From contig NZ_JARZHG010000005.1 in the NCBI RefSeq assembly GCF_029946505.1, positions 62,001-126,000 of the forward strand: a stretch of DNA of 64,000 bases. Direction: 5' to 3'. Made by a program: the position numbers and the translations under genes. Shown here one piece after another: positions 42,309-50,845 of this stretch. The DNA comes from Polyangium sp. y55x31. Lineage in GTDB: Bacteria; Myxococcota_A; Polyangia; Polyangiales; Polyangiaceae. The notes below the pieces were generated by a model. That model searched no databases. It had not been told where the DNA came from and worked only from the letters and a program-made list of their open reading frames with translations. Every line of letters starts with the position of its first letter. Positions within the stretch are counted from its first letter, which is position 1.

Positions 42309-42989
42309 CTATTGCGAGGCCGCAGGGGAAGAGCCCTGTTCGTCCCCCGGAAACCTCCGAGCGAGCCAGGCCTCCACCTCCTCGGGGTGGAACTCGAACG
42401 GGCCCATTCCGCCCTTGTAAACGATCTGCCCCTTCTCGTCGATCACGTAAAGCCGCTCAGGCCAGGCCGCATAGGCCGCGTTCGCGGGGTTCTCGATCGG
42501 GTCCACGAGGAGGGGGATGTCGTACTGGAATCGCTTCACGAAATCGGCGGCGATGGCGACGCGCGCCTCCGTGCTCCGCGGCTGCGGGTAGCAGACGTTG
42601 TGCTCCTCGTTCACGTCCATCTGCCATTCGTCGGTCGGGTGGGCCTCCTTGATGTAAATGGTCAGGAAGCGGGCGCTCTTGCCATGGCGCCCGAACATCG
42701 CCTTCAGACGCTCGACCGAGCGCCGGAACGGCGGTCATGTGAAGCTGCCGAAGATCAATACGAGCGGTTTTTCCCCGATGTACCCCGCGAGCTTCTCCCG
42801 CCGCCCCTCCGCGAGCGCGACGAGCTCCACGTCCGGCGCCGCATCCCCGACCCTGAGCCGCCCTTCCTCACGCTGATCGTACCGCAACATGCCGATCACG
42901 TTGCGCGGGCCCATCCACCCCACGAACGCCGCGCCGCCCGCCACGAGGAGCGCTGCGACCGCGACCAGAGCCTTTTTCGTCCGGGTCAT
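42309..42989 (-). CDS. deiodinase-like thioredoxin-fold selenoprotein (Sec at in-frame TGA 42737-42735)
   Basis: A 226-residue protein read through TGA as Sec85. N-terminal membrane anchor (ALVAVAALLVAGGAAFVGWM) precedes a thioredoxin-like domain: VGDAAPDVELVAL, KPLVLIFGSFT, then TGA, then PPFRRSVERLKAMF. After the TGA the same frame continues with FLTIYIKEAHPTDEWQM, DIPLLVDPIEN and AWPERLYVIDEKGQIVYKGG, the conserved second half of iodothyronine deiodinase-like proteins. The TGA occupies exactly the Cys/Sec site of the family motif SFT(C/U)PPF. No base shift is needed, and a bSECIS-like stem-loop follows. A conventional call would give two fragments, 42735-42989 and 42309-42698. Its chemistry is probably a thiol/selenol peroxidase or reductase; actual iodothyronine substrates are unlikely in a bacterium. 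It is convergent with the histidine kinase. Confidence 0.88.
42707..42724 (-). promoter_or_regulatory. bacterial SECIS-like stem-loop
   Basis: In the mRNA, GGCGCUC pairs with GAGCGUC (7 bp, one G-U) around the loop GGUC. The loop begins 17 nt after the UGA. This satisfies the published bSECIS rules as I recall them: a distance of 16-37 nt to the apical loop, a stem of at least 4 bp, and a G among the first two loop bases. The loop resembles the GGUCU loop of E. coli fdhF. An alternative stem, CGCCG-UUC-CGGCG, lies right after the UGA. Confidence 0.72.
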
Positions 42990-42991
42990 GG

Positions 42992-43020
42992 CCTCTTCGC
43001 TTATCACGTTCGCGAAGAGG
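42992..43020 (-). promoter_or_regulatory. RBS-occluding hairpin before the selenoprotein start
   Basis: The mRNA can form a perfect 9-bp stem, CCUCUUCGC with GCGAAGAGG, around an 11-nt loop. The 3' arm contains the only ribosome-binding-like sequence (GAAGAGG) and ends 2 nt before the AUG. It could limit translation or be a DNA operator; which one is not known. Confidence 0.5.
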
Positions 43021-43084
43021 TTGGAAGGGGCACGAACTGCGCGGCGGACGGCTGTCGCGCCATCGTTTCTCGGGCGCGCGGAAT

Positions 43085-44284
43085 CTAAAAAGGGACCGAT
43101 AGATTCCGCGGCTTTTCGTTCGGGCGCGGCGCAGGAGCCGGGCCGGCCGAGGCCGAAGCGGATGCGGCCGGCGCCGCTGCCGAGAGTGCCGCGACGCGGC
43201 TTTGCGCTTGTCGTTGCAGATCCGCGACCATTCGCCCGTCCGGGCCGCTCGGCGTGATCGCGAGGAGTTTCTGATAGTATACGAGCGCCTGCTCTTTTTG
43301 CCCGAGCTCCTCGCTCGCGACGCCGGCCCCGAGCAGCGCGGGCGTCGAGGCTGCATCGTCCGCGAGCACGCCGCGGAAGACGTCGAGCGCGGCCGCCGCC
43401 TTCTTCTGCCGCACGAGCGCGAAGCCGAGCGCGTTTTTCGTCTCGGGAGCCGGTCGCATCTGCATTGCGGCCCGGAGCGCGCGCTCCGCGTCTTCGAGCT
43501 TGCCCGCGCCGAGCAGCGCTTGACCGAGCGAACCCATGGCCTCGGCGCTCTTCGGATCGAGCTCCACCGCGCGCTGGAAATGCAAAATCGCGTCGCCGTT
43601 CTTCTGCTGCTTCGCCCGCGCGGTCCCGAGGGCCAAACGCGCGTCGAAGCTCTCCGTGAGCCGAAGCGCCGCTTCGAGGTGCTCGGCCGCGCCCGCGATG
43701 TCCCCCTCGGCGAGCTCGATCTGCCCGAGCCCGACGAGCGCCCCGGCATCGGCGGGCTTCACCTTCAGCGCGAGCTGGAATTCGGATTTCGCGCGCGCCG
43801 CGTCTTCTTTGCGGCTCATCAAAACGAGCCCGAGCGCGGTATGCGCGAGCGGAGAGGTCGGGTCGATCGCGAGCGCCTCCGTGAACTTCGCCTTCGCGCC
43901 CTCGGCGTCGCCCTGCCGGGCCAGGATGTTGCCGAGCGCGGTCAAATACACGGCCGCTCGTGGTTTGTCGGTGTCGAGCAAAAGCGCGGCCTCGTAACGT
44001 GCGTCGTCGATGGCCTCGGGGGCGATACGCGTGGCGCTCTCCGCGATGAGGTGGACGCGGGCGCGCATGAGGGCGCGTTGCACGTCGGGGTCGGTGGGCG
44101 CGAGCTCGCGCGCGTGGCCGTACGCCGCGAGGGCCTGCGGGTAACGGCTGGCTTCGAGGGCGACGTCGCCCTGCGCGAGGTGCTCGCGCGCGAGCTCGGG
44201 GGTGCGATTGCAAGCCCAGAGCATTGCGGCGCAGAGGAGGAGCGAAGGCAGCCGGACGGCGCGGGCGAGGGGCCTCGGGATCAT
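43085..44284 (-). CDS. TPR-repeat lipoprotein
   Basis: A 399-residue exported protein. The signal peptide ends in LWAC, a lipobox. About nine tetratricopeptide-like repeats follow (for example GDVALEASRYPQALAAYGHA, LGNILARQGDAEGAKAKFTEALAIDPTSP, LHFQRAVELDPKSAEAMGSLG). The C-terminus is Ala/Ser/Pro-rich and disordered. TPR lipoproteins commonly scaffold outer-membrane or motility complexes. It lies 95 bp upstream of the selenoprotein gene on the same strand and may share its transcript. Confidence 0.83.
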   Translation of the reverse strand: MIPRPLARAVRLPSLLLCAAMLWACNRTPELAREHLAQGDVALEASRYPQALAAYGHARELAPTDPDVQRALMRARVHLIAESATRIAPEAIDDARYEAALLLDTDKPRAAVYLTALGNILARQGDAEGAKAKFTEALAIDPTSPLAHTALGLVLMSRKEDAARAKSEFQLALKVKPADAGALVGLGQIELAEGDIAGAAEHLEAALRLTESFDARLALGTARAKQQKNGDAILHFQRAVELDPKSAEAMGSLGQALLGAGKLEDAERALRAAMQMRPAPETKNALGFALVRQKKAAAALDVFRGVLADDAASTPALLGAGVASEELGQKEQALVYYQKLLAITPSGPDGRMVADLQRQAQSRVAALSAAAPAASASASAGPAPAPRPNEKPRNLSVPF

Positions 44285-44341
44285 CGGACGGCCGTTCTAC
44301 GCCCGAGGCGGCCCGGAGAAAAGGCCGCTCGGCGTGATGGG

Positions 44342-44815
44342 TCAGCGCTCGGCGGGCTCAGCCTGGACTTCCAGGGCGCGAGGTGGGAGCGGCTCCGTCG
44401 TCAGGGCGCCGCGGGGGCCGACCTCGGCATTCACCTCGAGGACGCGCGGGGCGAGCGGCTCCGCCGTCAGCGGGCCACGAGGGGAGAGCTCGACCTCGAC
44501 GCGGAGCTCGCGCGGCATGATGGGCTCCTTGGGGCCGTTTCGCACGTAGTCGTCCGGATCGAGCGCGGTCCGCGTTTCTTCGGGCGGAGCGCTCGCGGGC
44601 CGCGGGATCGCCGCGTTCGTCGTCACGATCGACGTCGTTCTCGTCGTGACCGGCGATACGACGGGCGCCTGCTCGACGCCCACGGGGCTCGCCGCCGGAT
44701 CTCGCGACGCGGGCGCCTCGGCGAAGCGCGAACGGACGAGCAGGGCGGCCCCGGCGAGGAGGCCCGCGAGCGCGACGATGGAGACGACCCTCGCGCGCCG
44801 CGCCTTGTCACTCAT
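44342..44815 (-). CDS. small membrane-anchored protein with a two-copy C-terminal repeat
   Basis: A 157-residue protein. A basic N-terminus and one transmembrane helix ([18 protein letters not shown]) precede a Pro/Ala/Thr-rich exported part. The last 50 residues contain two copies of a unit of about 22 residues: [20 protein letters not shown], then [20 protein letters not shown]. Its ATG overlaps the stop of the collagen-like gene by 8 bp, so they should be co-translated. It may anchor or process that protein. No family recognised. Confidence 0.65.
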   Translation of the reverse strand: MSDKARRARVVSIVALAGLLAGAALLVRSRFAEAPASRDPAASPVGVEQAPVVSPVTTRTTSIVTTNAAIPRPASAPPEETRTALDPDDYVRNGPKEPIMPRELRVEVELSPRGPLTAEPLAPRVLEVNAEVGPRGALTTEPLPPRALEVQAEPAER

Positions 44816-47800
44816 TGAAGGTGGAGTTGTTGGCGCAACGGAAATAGCGGCTGTCGTTCTTGTCGCACTCGCCTTCGAAGTTGCTGGTGTTGCTCGTATT
44901 GTTGACGCAATAGGCGTCGTCGTCGCCGGCGCGGTGCCCGATCCAATCACCATTGAAGAGCTGGCCCGCCGTGCCGTACACCTGCAAGATCCTGTAGGTC
45001 TCGTTGTAGGTCACGATGTGCCCGCCGAGCGCGGCGCAGACGTTCTGCGCGTTGTTGAAGGTCTGCGGGGAGAAGAACGGCGTGACGCAGATCGTGTTGG
45101 AGCGCGCGATGCCTCCGAGGGTCGTGCTGGTGGTGACGCCGTAGGCATTGAACGGCGCCGAGCACGGCCTCGGGCCCGCGCCGATGAGCTGCGACCACGT
45201 GGTGTTGCCGGCGTTGTTCGTCTTGCGGAACCAGAGGTCCTGGTCGAAGAAGCTGCCGCCGATCTGCATCGCGTAGTTGTTGCCGCCGTTCGAATGCCGC
45301 ACGTCGATGAAGTGCTGCCAGCCCGACGCGTTCGGATAGAAGTTCACCGGCGCCGAGGTCTCGAAGAAGCCGCTCCGCGAGCCCATCGCGTCGGCGTTGT
45401 CCTTCGTCTCCGTTCGCGTGAGGCCATTGCCCCAGTACACGATCCCGTCGGCCCGGATGTTGCCGGTCGCGTGGACCTGCTCGGCGGGGGTCGCCGTGCC
45501 GACGCCGATGGTGCCGGGGAAGTAGTTGATGTTCGACGTGCCGCCGTCGTAGCGCAGATACGGGGCCGTGTCGTTGTGGATGCCGCCGCGGAACTGGGCC
45601 TGCGCCGTGAAATAGACGGTGCCGGAGTTGAAATAGGCGCCGCCGGGGACGATGACGTACGAGCTCGCGACGATGTACGGGTTCGCCGCGGTGAACCGGA
45701 TGTTGCCGGCGCCGTCGGGATCGGAGGCGATGCGCAGATAACCGTTCGCGTGGATGTTCGAGGCGGCGAACTGCTCGTAGCCCGTACCCGGGTTGTTGTA
45801 CGTGCGAATGATGCCGTCGCTGCCCATGCCGAGCTGCGAGGCGACGACGCCCGGCCAGTGGAAGGCGATACGCGGCGTCGCGGTCGTGCGGACCTCGATG
45901 GACGCCGTATCGTAGACCGTGCCCGCGCCGCCCGTGACGTCGAACCGGCCGGTGGTGGTCACCGTGGTGGCATCGTCGGTGATGCTCGAATTTCCGCCGG
46001 TCGTGGCGCCGGTGAATTTGATGACGGTATTGACGGTGCCATTGATGTTGGCCGAGCCGGCAGGACCGGCGGGGCCGACGGGGCCCTGAATGCCCTGGGG
46101 GCCCTGCGCGCCCGTTGCGCCGACGGGGCCTGCGGGGCCTTGTGCGCCGGTGGGGCCTACGGGGCCCTGGATGCCCTGGGTGCCCTGGGGACCCTGCGCG
46201 CCCGTTGCGCCGGCGGGACCCGCCGGACCTTGCGCGCCTTGTGCGCCGGTCGCGCCAGCGGGACCCGCGGGGCCTTGCGCGCCGGTCGCGCCAGCAGGAC
46301 CTTGCGGACCAATGGCGCCGGTCGCGCCAGCAGGACCTTGCGGGCCGATAGGACCGACAGCGCCGGTCGCGCCAGCAGGACCTTGCGGGCCGATAGGACC
46401 GACGGCGCCCGTCGCGCCCGTCGCACCCACGGGACCTTGCGGACCGATGGCGCCGGTAGCACCCGTCGCACCCACGGGACCTTGCGGACCAATGGCGCCG
46501 GTAGCGCCCACTGGACCTTGCGGGCCAATGGGACCGACGGCGCCCGTAGCGCCCGTGGCGCCGATGGGACCTTGCGGACCGATGGCGCCGGTGGCGCCCG
46601 TGGCACCCACGGGACCTTGCGGACCGATGGCGCCGGTGGCGCCCGTGGCACCGATGGGACCCTGGGGACCGACGGCGCCCGTCGCACCCTGCGGCCCGAT
46701 GGGTCCGACCGGTCCGGTGGGACCTACGTTTCCCTGCGGGCCCATGGCACCTGTTGGTCCCATGGGTCCGACGTCACCTTGAGGACCGGTGATACCCTGC
46801 GGCCCGATGGGTCCGACCGGTCCGGTGGGACCCACGTCTCCCTGCGGACCCATCGCACCCGTCGGACCCATGGGTCCGACGTCACCTTGAGGACCGGTGA
46901 TACCCTGCGGCCCGATGGGTCCGACCGGTCCGATGGGACCTACGTCTCCCTGCGGACCCATTGCACCCGTCGGTCCCATGGGTCCGATGTCACCTTGAGG
47001 ACCGGTGGCACCCTGTGGCCCGATGGGTCCAACGGGTCCGGTAGGACCAACATTACCCTGCGGACCCATCGCGCCGGTCGGACCCATCGGACCCATCGGA
47101 CCCACGGCGCCAGTCGCACCCGTCGCACCCGTCGGGCCCACCGGACCCATCGGTCCGATCGGACCCGCCGGCCCCAGCGCACCCGTCGGACCCATGGGAC
47201 CCATCGGTCCCGCCGGTCCCATTGCTCCCTGCGCGCCGGTCGGACCCATGGGACCCATCGGACCCTGCGCGCCCGTCGCACCCGCAGGACCGATTGCGCC
47301 GTCCGCGCCGACCGGACCTTGCGGACCCGTCGCACCCGTGGGCCCCATGAGCCCCGTCGGCGGACCGACCCACTCGCCGTTGTTGTTGATGACCTCGGTC
47401 CCGTTGATCGTGACGCTCGTCGGGTGGATGTCCCCGTTCACGTCGTTCGCGAGCAGCGCATACGGCACGCTCTGGATGGGCGCGCGCGGCTGGAGCTCCG
47501 GATCGCTCTCGATCGTGATCCCCAGGTACCGGACCGAACCGTCGAATACTTTGTCCCCAAACGGCACGAGCGAGCCGAGCGAGACCGAGTAGAACCCCTC
47601 GTCGAAGGCGACCTTGTGCTCCTCGCTCCAGAGCGGCGCCTGCGCGTTCGCCGCGTCGTAGATCGCGAAGGTCACGGTGAGCTCGCCGTTGATCGGCGTG
47701 TCGTCCGCGTCGAAGAGCCGCCCCTGGTTGGTGATCGTCAGCGGAACGGCCGCGTCCACGCTCGGGGCGACAGAGAGGCCACCCAGCAGAACCGTAGCCG

Positions 47801-47831
47801 CGAGCAGGCGTCGAATCGTGCGAAACCTCAT
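44808..47831 (-). CDS. collagen-like (Gly-X-Y) secreted protein with fibre-type C-terminal domain
   Basis: A 1007-residue protein. Signal peptide [20 protein letters not shown] is cleaved near VDA-AVP. A conserved N-terminal domain of about 130 residues ([20 protein letters not shown]) is one common in bacterial exported repeat proteins. Residues 160-592 are uninterrupted Gly-X-Y triplets rich in GPT, GPQ, GAT and GPM. The C-terminus resembles phage tail-fibre and lectin-like domains: [20 protein letters not shown], then a Trp-rich part, then Cys-containing [20 protein letters not shown]. It probably forms a trimeric triple-helical fibre on the cell surface. The complement strand is also open through the repeats, an artefact of base composition. 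Confidence 0.87.
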   Translation of the reverse strand: MRFRTIRRLLAATVLLGGLSVAPSVDAAVPLTITNQGRLFDADDTPINGELTVTFAIYDAANAQAPLWSEEHKVAFDEGFYSVSLGSLVPFGDKVFDGSVRYLGITIESDPELQPRAPIQSVPYALLANDVNGDIHPTSVTINGTEVINNNGEWVGPPTGLMGPTGATGPQGPVGADGAIGPAGATGAQGPMGPMGPTGAQGAMGPAGPMGPMGPTGALGPAGPIGPMGPVGPTGATGATGAVGPMGPMGPTGAMGPQGNVGPTGPVGPIGPQGATGPQGDIGPMGPTGAMGPQGDVGPIGPVGPIGPQGITGPQGDVGPMGPTGAMGPQGDVGPTGPVGPIGPQGITGPQGDVGPMGPTGAMGPQGNVGPTGPVGPIGPQGATGAVGPQGPIGATGATGAIGPQGPVGATGATGAIGPQGPIGATGATGAVGPIGPQGPVGATGAIGPQGPVGATGATGAIGPQGPVGATGATGAVGPIGPQGPAGATGAVGPIGPQGPAGATGAIGPQGPAGATGAQGPAGPAGATGAQGAQGPAGPAGATGAQGPQGTQGIQGPVGPTGAQGPAGPVGATGAQGPQGIQGPVGPAGPAGSANINGTVNTVIKFTGATTGGNSSITDDATTVTTTGRFDVTGGAGTVYDTASIEVRTTATPRIAFHWPGVVASQLGMGSDGIIRTYNNPGTGYEQFAASNIHANGYLRIASDPDGAGNIRFTAANPYIVASSYVIVPGGAYFNSGTVYFTAQAQFRGGIHNDTAPYLRYDGGTSNINYFPGTIGVGTATPAEQVHATGNIRADGIVYWGNGLTRTETKDNADAMGSRSGFFETSAPVNFYPNASGWQHFIDVRHSNGGNNYAMQIGGSFFDQDLWFRKTNNAGNTTWSQLIGAGPRPCSAPFNAYGVTTSTTLGGIARSNTICVTPFFSPQTFNNAQNVCAALGGHIVTYNETYRILQVYGTAGQLFNGDWIGHRAGDDDAYCVNNTSNTSNFEGECDKNDSRYFRCANNSTFNE
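46055..47354. repeat. Gly-X-Y coding repeats, including four 108-bp units
   Basis: The collagen-coding region is repetitive at DNA level. Four tandem copies of a 108-bp unit (36 residues, 12 triplets) start at 46692, 46800, 46908 and 47016. Shorter units of about 36-45 bp dominate 46190-46680. Such arrays are prone to length variation by slippage or recombination. Confidence 0.8.
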
Positions 47832-47899
47832 GGGGCGTCTCGTCCTCGCGGGGGCCGCCGCCGGGGAAAAACCCGCGCGAGATCCCGCTTGGTATTTTT

Positions 47900-47929
47900 A
47901 GGCTACGCGTGTCCAGGGAGTCACGTCAA
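47900..47929 (-). promoter_or_regulatory. promoter for collagen-like gene
   Basis: On the minus strand TTGACG (47929-47924), an 18-nt spacer and TAGCCT (47905-47900) are followed by an A-rich stretch. The start codon is 68 nt downstream at 47831, leaving a leader of about 60 nt. Confidence 0.52.
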
Positions 47930-47995
47930 TGCCATCGCGCGCCGCTGAGGACGACGCCTCGCGTCAGCCAGCCGCCGGAAGTCCGGCGTCCTCGT

Positions 47996-49387
47996 TCAGC
48001 CCACCTGTGGGCTCATCCCGTCCGCGAGCTTTTCGAGCGCCTCGCGCCTCGTCATGGTCACGCGGGCGATGGCGCGGGCGAGCGCGGCGACCGGCGGGCA
48101 AGCCTGCGTGGCCAGCCAATCACGCGCCGGGACCCGCCCGCGGATCCACGGCCGCGTGGATTCGAGCCGCTCCATCAGCGCGCGCTCGCCGAACGATCGG
48201 TAAAGGAACGCGGTGTATGGCGAGGCGCCGAGGTCGAAGCTCGAAGGGCTCGCGCGGCCCTGTTCGAGCAGGCGGAGCAGGACGGGATCGAGGTCCGCGG
48301 AGGAATCCGGGGCCCGTTCGAGGAAGAGCTCGGCCCGCACGGGGTTCGTGTTGTTCTCGTCCGGAATGCCCCCGAGGAAGAGCTCGATCGGCGCGTCGCC
48401 GCCCGTGGCGCAGGCGAAGGCCTCGACGAGCGCGATCGTATAAAGCTTCGCCCGCAGGTATCGCACCGCGAGCGAGATGTTGCGGCGGGCCTGGGCGATT
48501 CGCCGGGCATGCACCGCGGGCGAGGGCTCACCGCGGAACGCGTGAAAGACGCGCTCGGCGGCGAGGGTCGAGAGGAAGGCCTCCATGCGCTGCAGCGCGA
48601 GCCGATACTCGCCGTTTCGATAGACGTTCGGCATGTGGAGCGCGGGGTTCGTCTCGGGGAGGAGCCGCCAGGTATTGTCGAGGAAACGCGCCGGATCGGC
48701 CTCGGCGAAGTTCTCGACGTCGCGGTTCGCGAGCCGCACCGCCCCGCGCACCGCGTCTTCGCAGGCATTCGCGTCGAGCCCGGGGATCCCGAGCTCCCGC
48801 AGGCGCCCGACCAGGCGATCGAACGCGGCCGTCTCGCGAAACGGGATCGTCGCCTCGATGCTGGCGGCGATCTCGGCGAGGTGGCGGAGCGGCAGGAACG
48901 GCGACAAGCATTTGACGGCGACGAAGGCGCTCGCGAGCTCGTTCAGGCCGGTGAGCGGCGTGAGCTCGTCGCCGGGCTCGCGGCCGAAGATGCGGGCGAC
49001 GAGGGCTGTCGCCGGGTCCTCCAGCACGCCGAGGCCGATCCGGTAGCCGGTCCCGTCCACGGACGTGAGCAGCGGGCGGAGCAGGTCGCTCACCATCCGG
49101 GGAAAACCCTGATCCACCTGCACGTACACGACGTCGTGGAAGATGCCCGCGAGCGTCTCGATCGGGCCCATCCCCTCCGTGAGGGTGAGCACGTGCGCGT
49201 GGCTGTGGAATTCGCGGGACTGCCCCGACAGGGCCTCATGGACCAGGAACGTCGGCCGCTCGAGCTCGAGCGCGCTCGGACGACCCCCGAGCCGCGTGAG
49301 CGCCTCGTCGAACCGGACGAGGAGCCGGTGGATCGTGGGGAGCGCTGCATCCTCGGTCGGCAGAGGGAGCATGCCGTCCCATATCAC
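47996..49387 (-). CDS. HD-domain-like hypothetical protein
   Basis: A 463-residue soluble protein. AGGAG lies 6 nt before GTG 49387. The segment SREFHSHAHVLTLTEGMGPIETLAGIFHDVVYVQVD has the spaced His and HD pair expected of HD-type metal-dependent phosphohydrolases. The rest is helical with conserved-looking NTWRLLPETNPALHMPNVYRNGEYR and GGIPDENNTNPVRAELFLER. I recall similar uncharacterised proteins in myxobacteria and cyanobacteria, but a substrate cannot be named. Confidence 0.68.
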   Translation of the reverse strand: MIWDGMLPLPTEDAALPTIHRLLVRFDEALTRLGGRPSALELERPTFLVHEALSGQSREFHSHAHVLTLTEGMGPIETLAGIFHDVVYVQVDQGFPRMVSDLLRPLLTSVDGTGYRIGLGVLEDPATALVARIFGREPGDELTPLTGLNELASAFVAVKCLSPFLPLRHLAEIAASIEATIPFRETAAFDRLVGRLRELGIPGLDANACEDAVRGAVRLANRDVENFAEADPARFLDNTWRLLPETNPALHMPNVYRNGEYRLALQRMEAFLSTLAAERVFHAFRGEPSPAVHARRIAQARRNISLAVRYLRAKLYTIALVEAFACATGGDAPIELFLGGIPDENNTNPVRAELFLERAPDSSADLDPVLLRLLEQGRASPSSFDLGASPYTAFLYRSFGERALMERLESTRPWIRGRVPARDWLATQACPPVAALARAIARVTMTRREALEKLADGMSPQVG

Positions 49388-49423
49388 ACGTGTCTCCTCG
49401 CGTGAGCCCGTTTCTTTTCGTCA

Positions 49424-50779
49424 TCACATCCACATGCGAACGACCACTCCATACGTCCCCGGTCCGGGGCTCATCCCGACGTCGGCGCCGCCGAGGAGGA
49501 TCCGGTTTCCCGGGTAGAGCCGGACCGTATGCAGGACCCCGGCCTCACCCAGGTAGAGTCGCAAGATGCCGTGCACACCAAACGAGGTGTCGATCCGGCC
49601 GTCACACGTGTACCGCACGAGGATGGGCGCCGTGCCCTCGGGCGCATTGCCGACGACGAGGACGCCTCCGCCGGGCAATACGACCATGTCCTCGGCTTGC
49701 ATGGTGTTCCCGTAGTGTGGCGCTCCCACGCGGCCCGCGGAGCCGAAGGTCGGATCGGGGCTGCCGTCCGCGAGGAGGCGATGGACCACGAATTCAGGGT
49801 TGTCGGGGCCGGTGTCGCCGGCCACGACAATGGCGCCTTCGGGCGAAAGTGCGACGGAAACGGCGCGCTCGCTGATCGTGTCACGGCTGGGTTCCACCAC
49901 GCCATCGCCGCCGAACGAGGGATCGAGCACGCCGTCCGCCGTCAGGCGGAGCACGACCATGCCGCTCCTCTGGCCGAGGTCCGCGGAGCCGGCCACGAGA
50001 ATGCGGCCGCTCGTATCGAGGACGACCGATTTGGCTTGCGCGGAGACGCCCACCGGGACGGTCACATATCCCTTCGGCGCAGCGAACGTGGTATCGAGCG
50101 CGCCCGTCCGGGTGGCGCGGGCGACGAGCATCTCGTTCCCACGAGAGCCGACCACGAGGATCTTGTCGTCCGGAAGAACCAGGCCATCCGCGACGGATTC
50201 CTCGCCGCCGAGGTCGATCAAAGCTTTCCCGTCGGTGCCGAACTCGGCGCCCCCGATCGACCCGTCCGGCTGGAAACGCACGAGCGCGATATTCGAGGAC
50301 TCGTTACGGAATTTGTCCCGGTATCCCATGGCGATGATCCCGCCGTCGCTCTGGTGCCCGACGGCGAGGGCGCGGGCGTCGTCGGCGGTCGACGGCGCAA
50401 ACCCCGCGCTGGCCGTGCCTTCGTCGCCGAACGTGGGATCGAGCCGCCCGGATGTCGTCAATCGGGCCAGGCGGAAACGAATGCCCCCGAGCCCCCCCGC
50501 GCCCCAACCCGCCGCGAGGATTCGATCACCCGCGATATCCAGACCGAAATACGAGCCGTCGTCGTCGGCCTCGAAGCTCACCCGGGCCATTCCGTTCACG
50601 CCGAACGTGTCGTCGAGCCGCCCCGCGTACACGCTGGGCGCGGGGCACGAGGGTTCGACGTCGCTCCCGAGGAGGGGCGTCTCGTTGCGCTCGGTGGGCG
50701 CGGAATCCGCGCCGCATCCGGCGAGTGTTGCGAGGGACGAAACGACCAGACCGGAAATCGCGCTGCGCGACAGCCTCAT
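49424..50779 (-). CDS. delta-60 repeat lipoprotein
   Basis: A 451-residue surface lipoprotein (lipobox TLAGC). The mature part is made of about seven delta-60 units, each of about 55-60 residues, with the typical DPTFG/DTSFG ending: GRLDDTFGVNGMARV, GRLDPTFGDEGTASA, GVLDPSFGGDGVVEP, GSPDPTFGSAGRVG, GRIDTSFGVHGILRL. Such repeats fold as beta-propeller-like domains. They are abundant in myxobacteria and their function is unknown. ATG 50779 begins the signal peptide. Confidence 0.84.
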   Translation of the reverse strand: MRLSRSAISGLVVSSLATLAGCGADSAPTERNETPLLGSDVEPSCPAPSVYAGRLDDTFGVNGMARVSFEADDDGSYFGLDIAGDRILAAGWGAGGLGGIRFRLARLTTSGRLDPTFGDEGTASAGFAPSTADDARALAVGHQSDGGIIAMGYRDKFRNESSNIALVRFQPDGSIGGAEFGTDGKALIDLGGEESVADGLVLPDDKILVVGSRGNEMLVARATRTGALDTTFAAPKGYVTVPVGVSAQAKSVVLDTSGRILVAGSADLGQRSGMVVLRLTADGVLDPSFGGDGVVEPSRDTISERAVSVALSPEGAIVVAGDTGPDNPEFVVHRLLADGSPDPTFGSAGRVGAPHYGNTMQAEDMVVLPGGGVLVVGNAPEGTAPILVRYTCDGRIDTSFGVHGILRLYLGEAGVLHTVRLYPGNRILLGGADVGMSPGPGTYGVVVRMWM

Positions 50780-50845
50780 GCCCCGGAACGTCGGGCCGCT
50801 CCGCGGGCACGTCAAAGCCGGTCCATGTCCTCCCGCATTTTCGGG

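Noticed and set aside
42698-42737. Deiodinase-like gene as a pseudogene or sequencing frameshift
   Set aside because: Both halves are in the same frame, the single TGA is exactly at the catalytic Cys/Sec site, and the downstream part is fully conserved. A bSECIS-like hairpin is present.
46090-46782. Plus-strand proline-rich repeat ORF opposite the collagen-like gene
   Set aside because: It is the complement of Gly-X-Y codons. The minus-strand reading has a signal peptide, conserved N-terminal domain and promoter.
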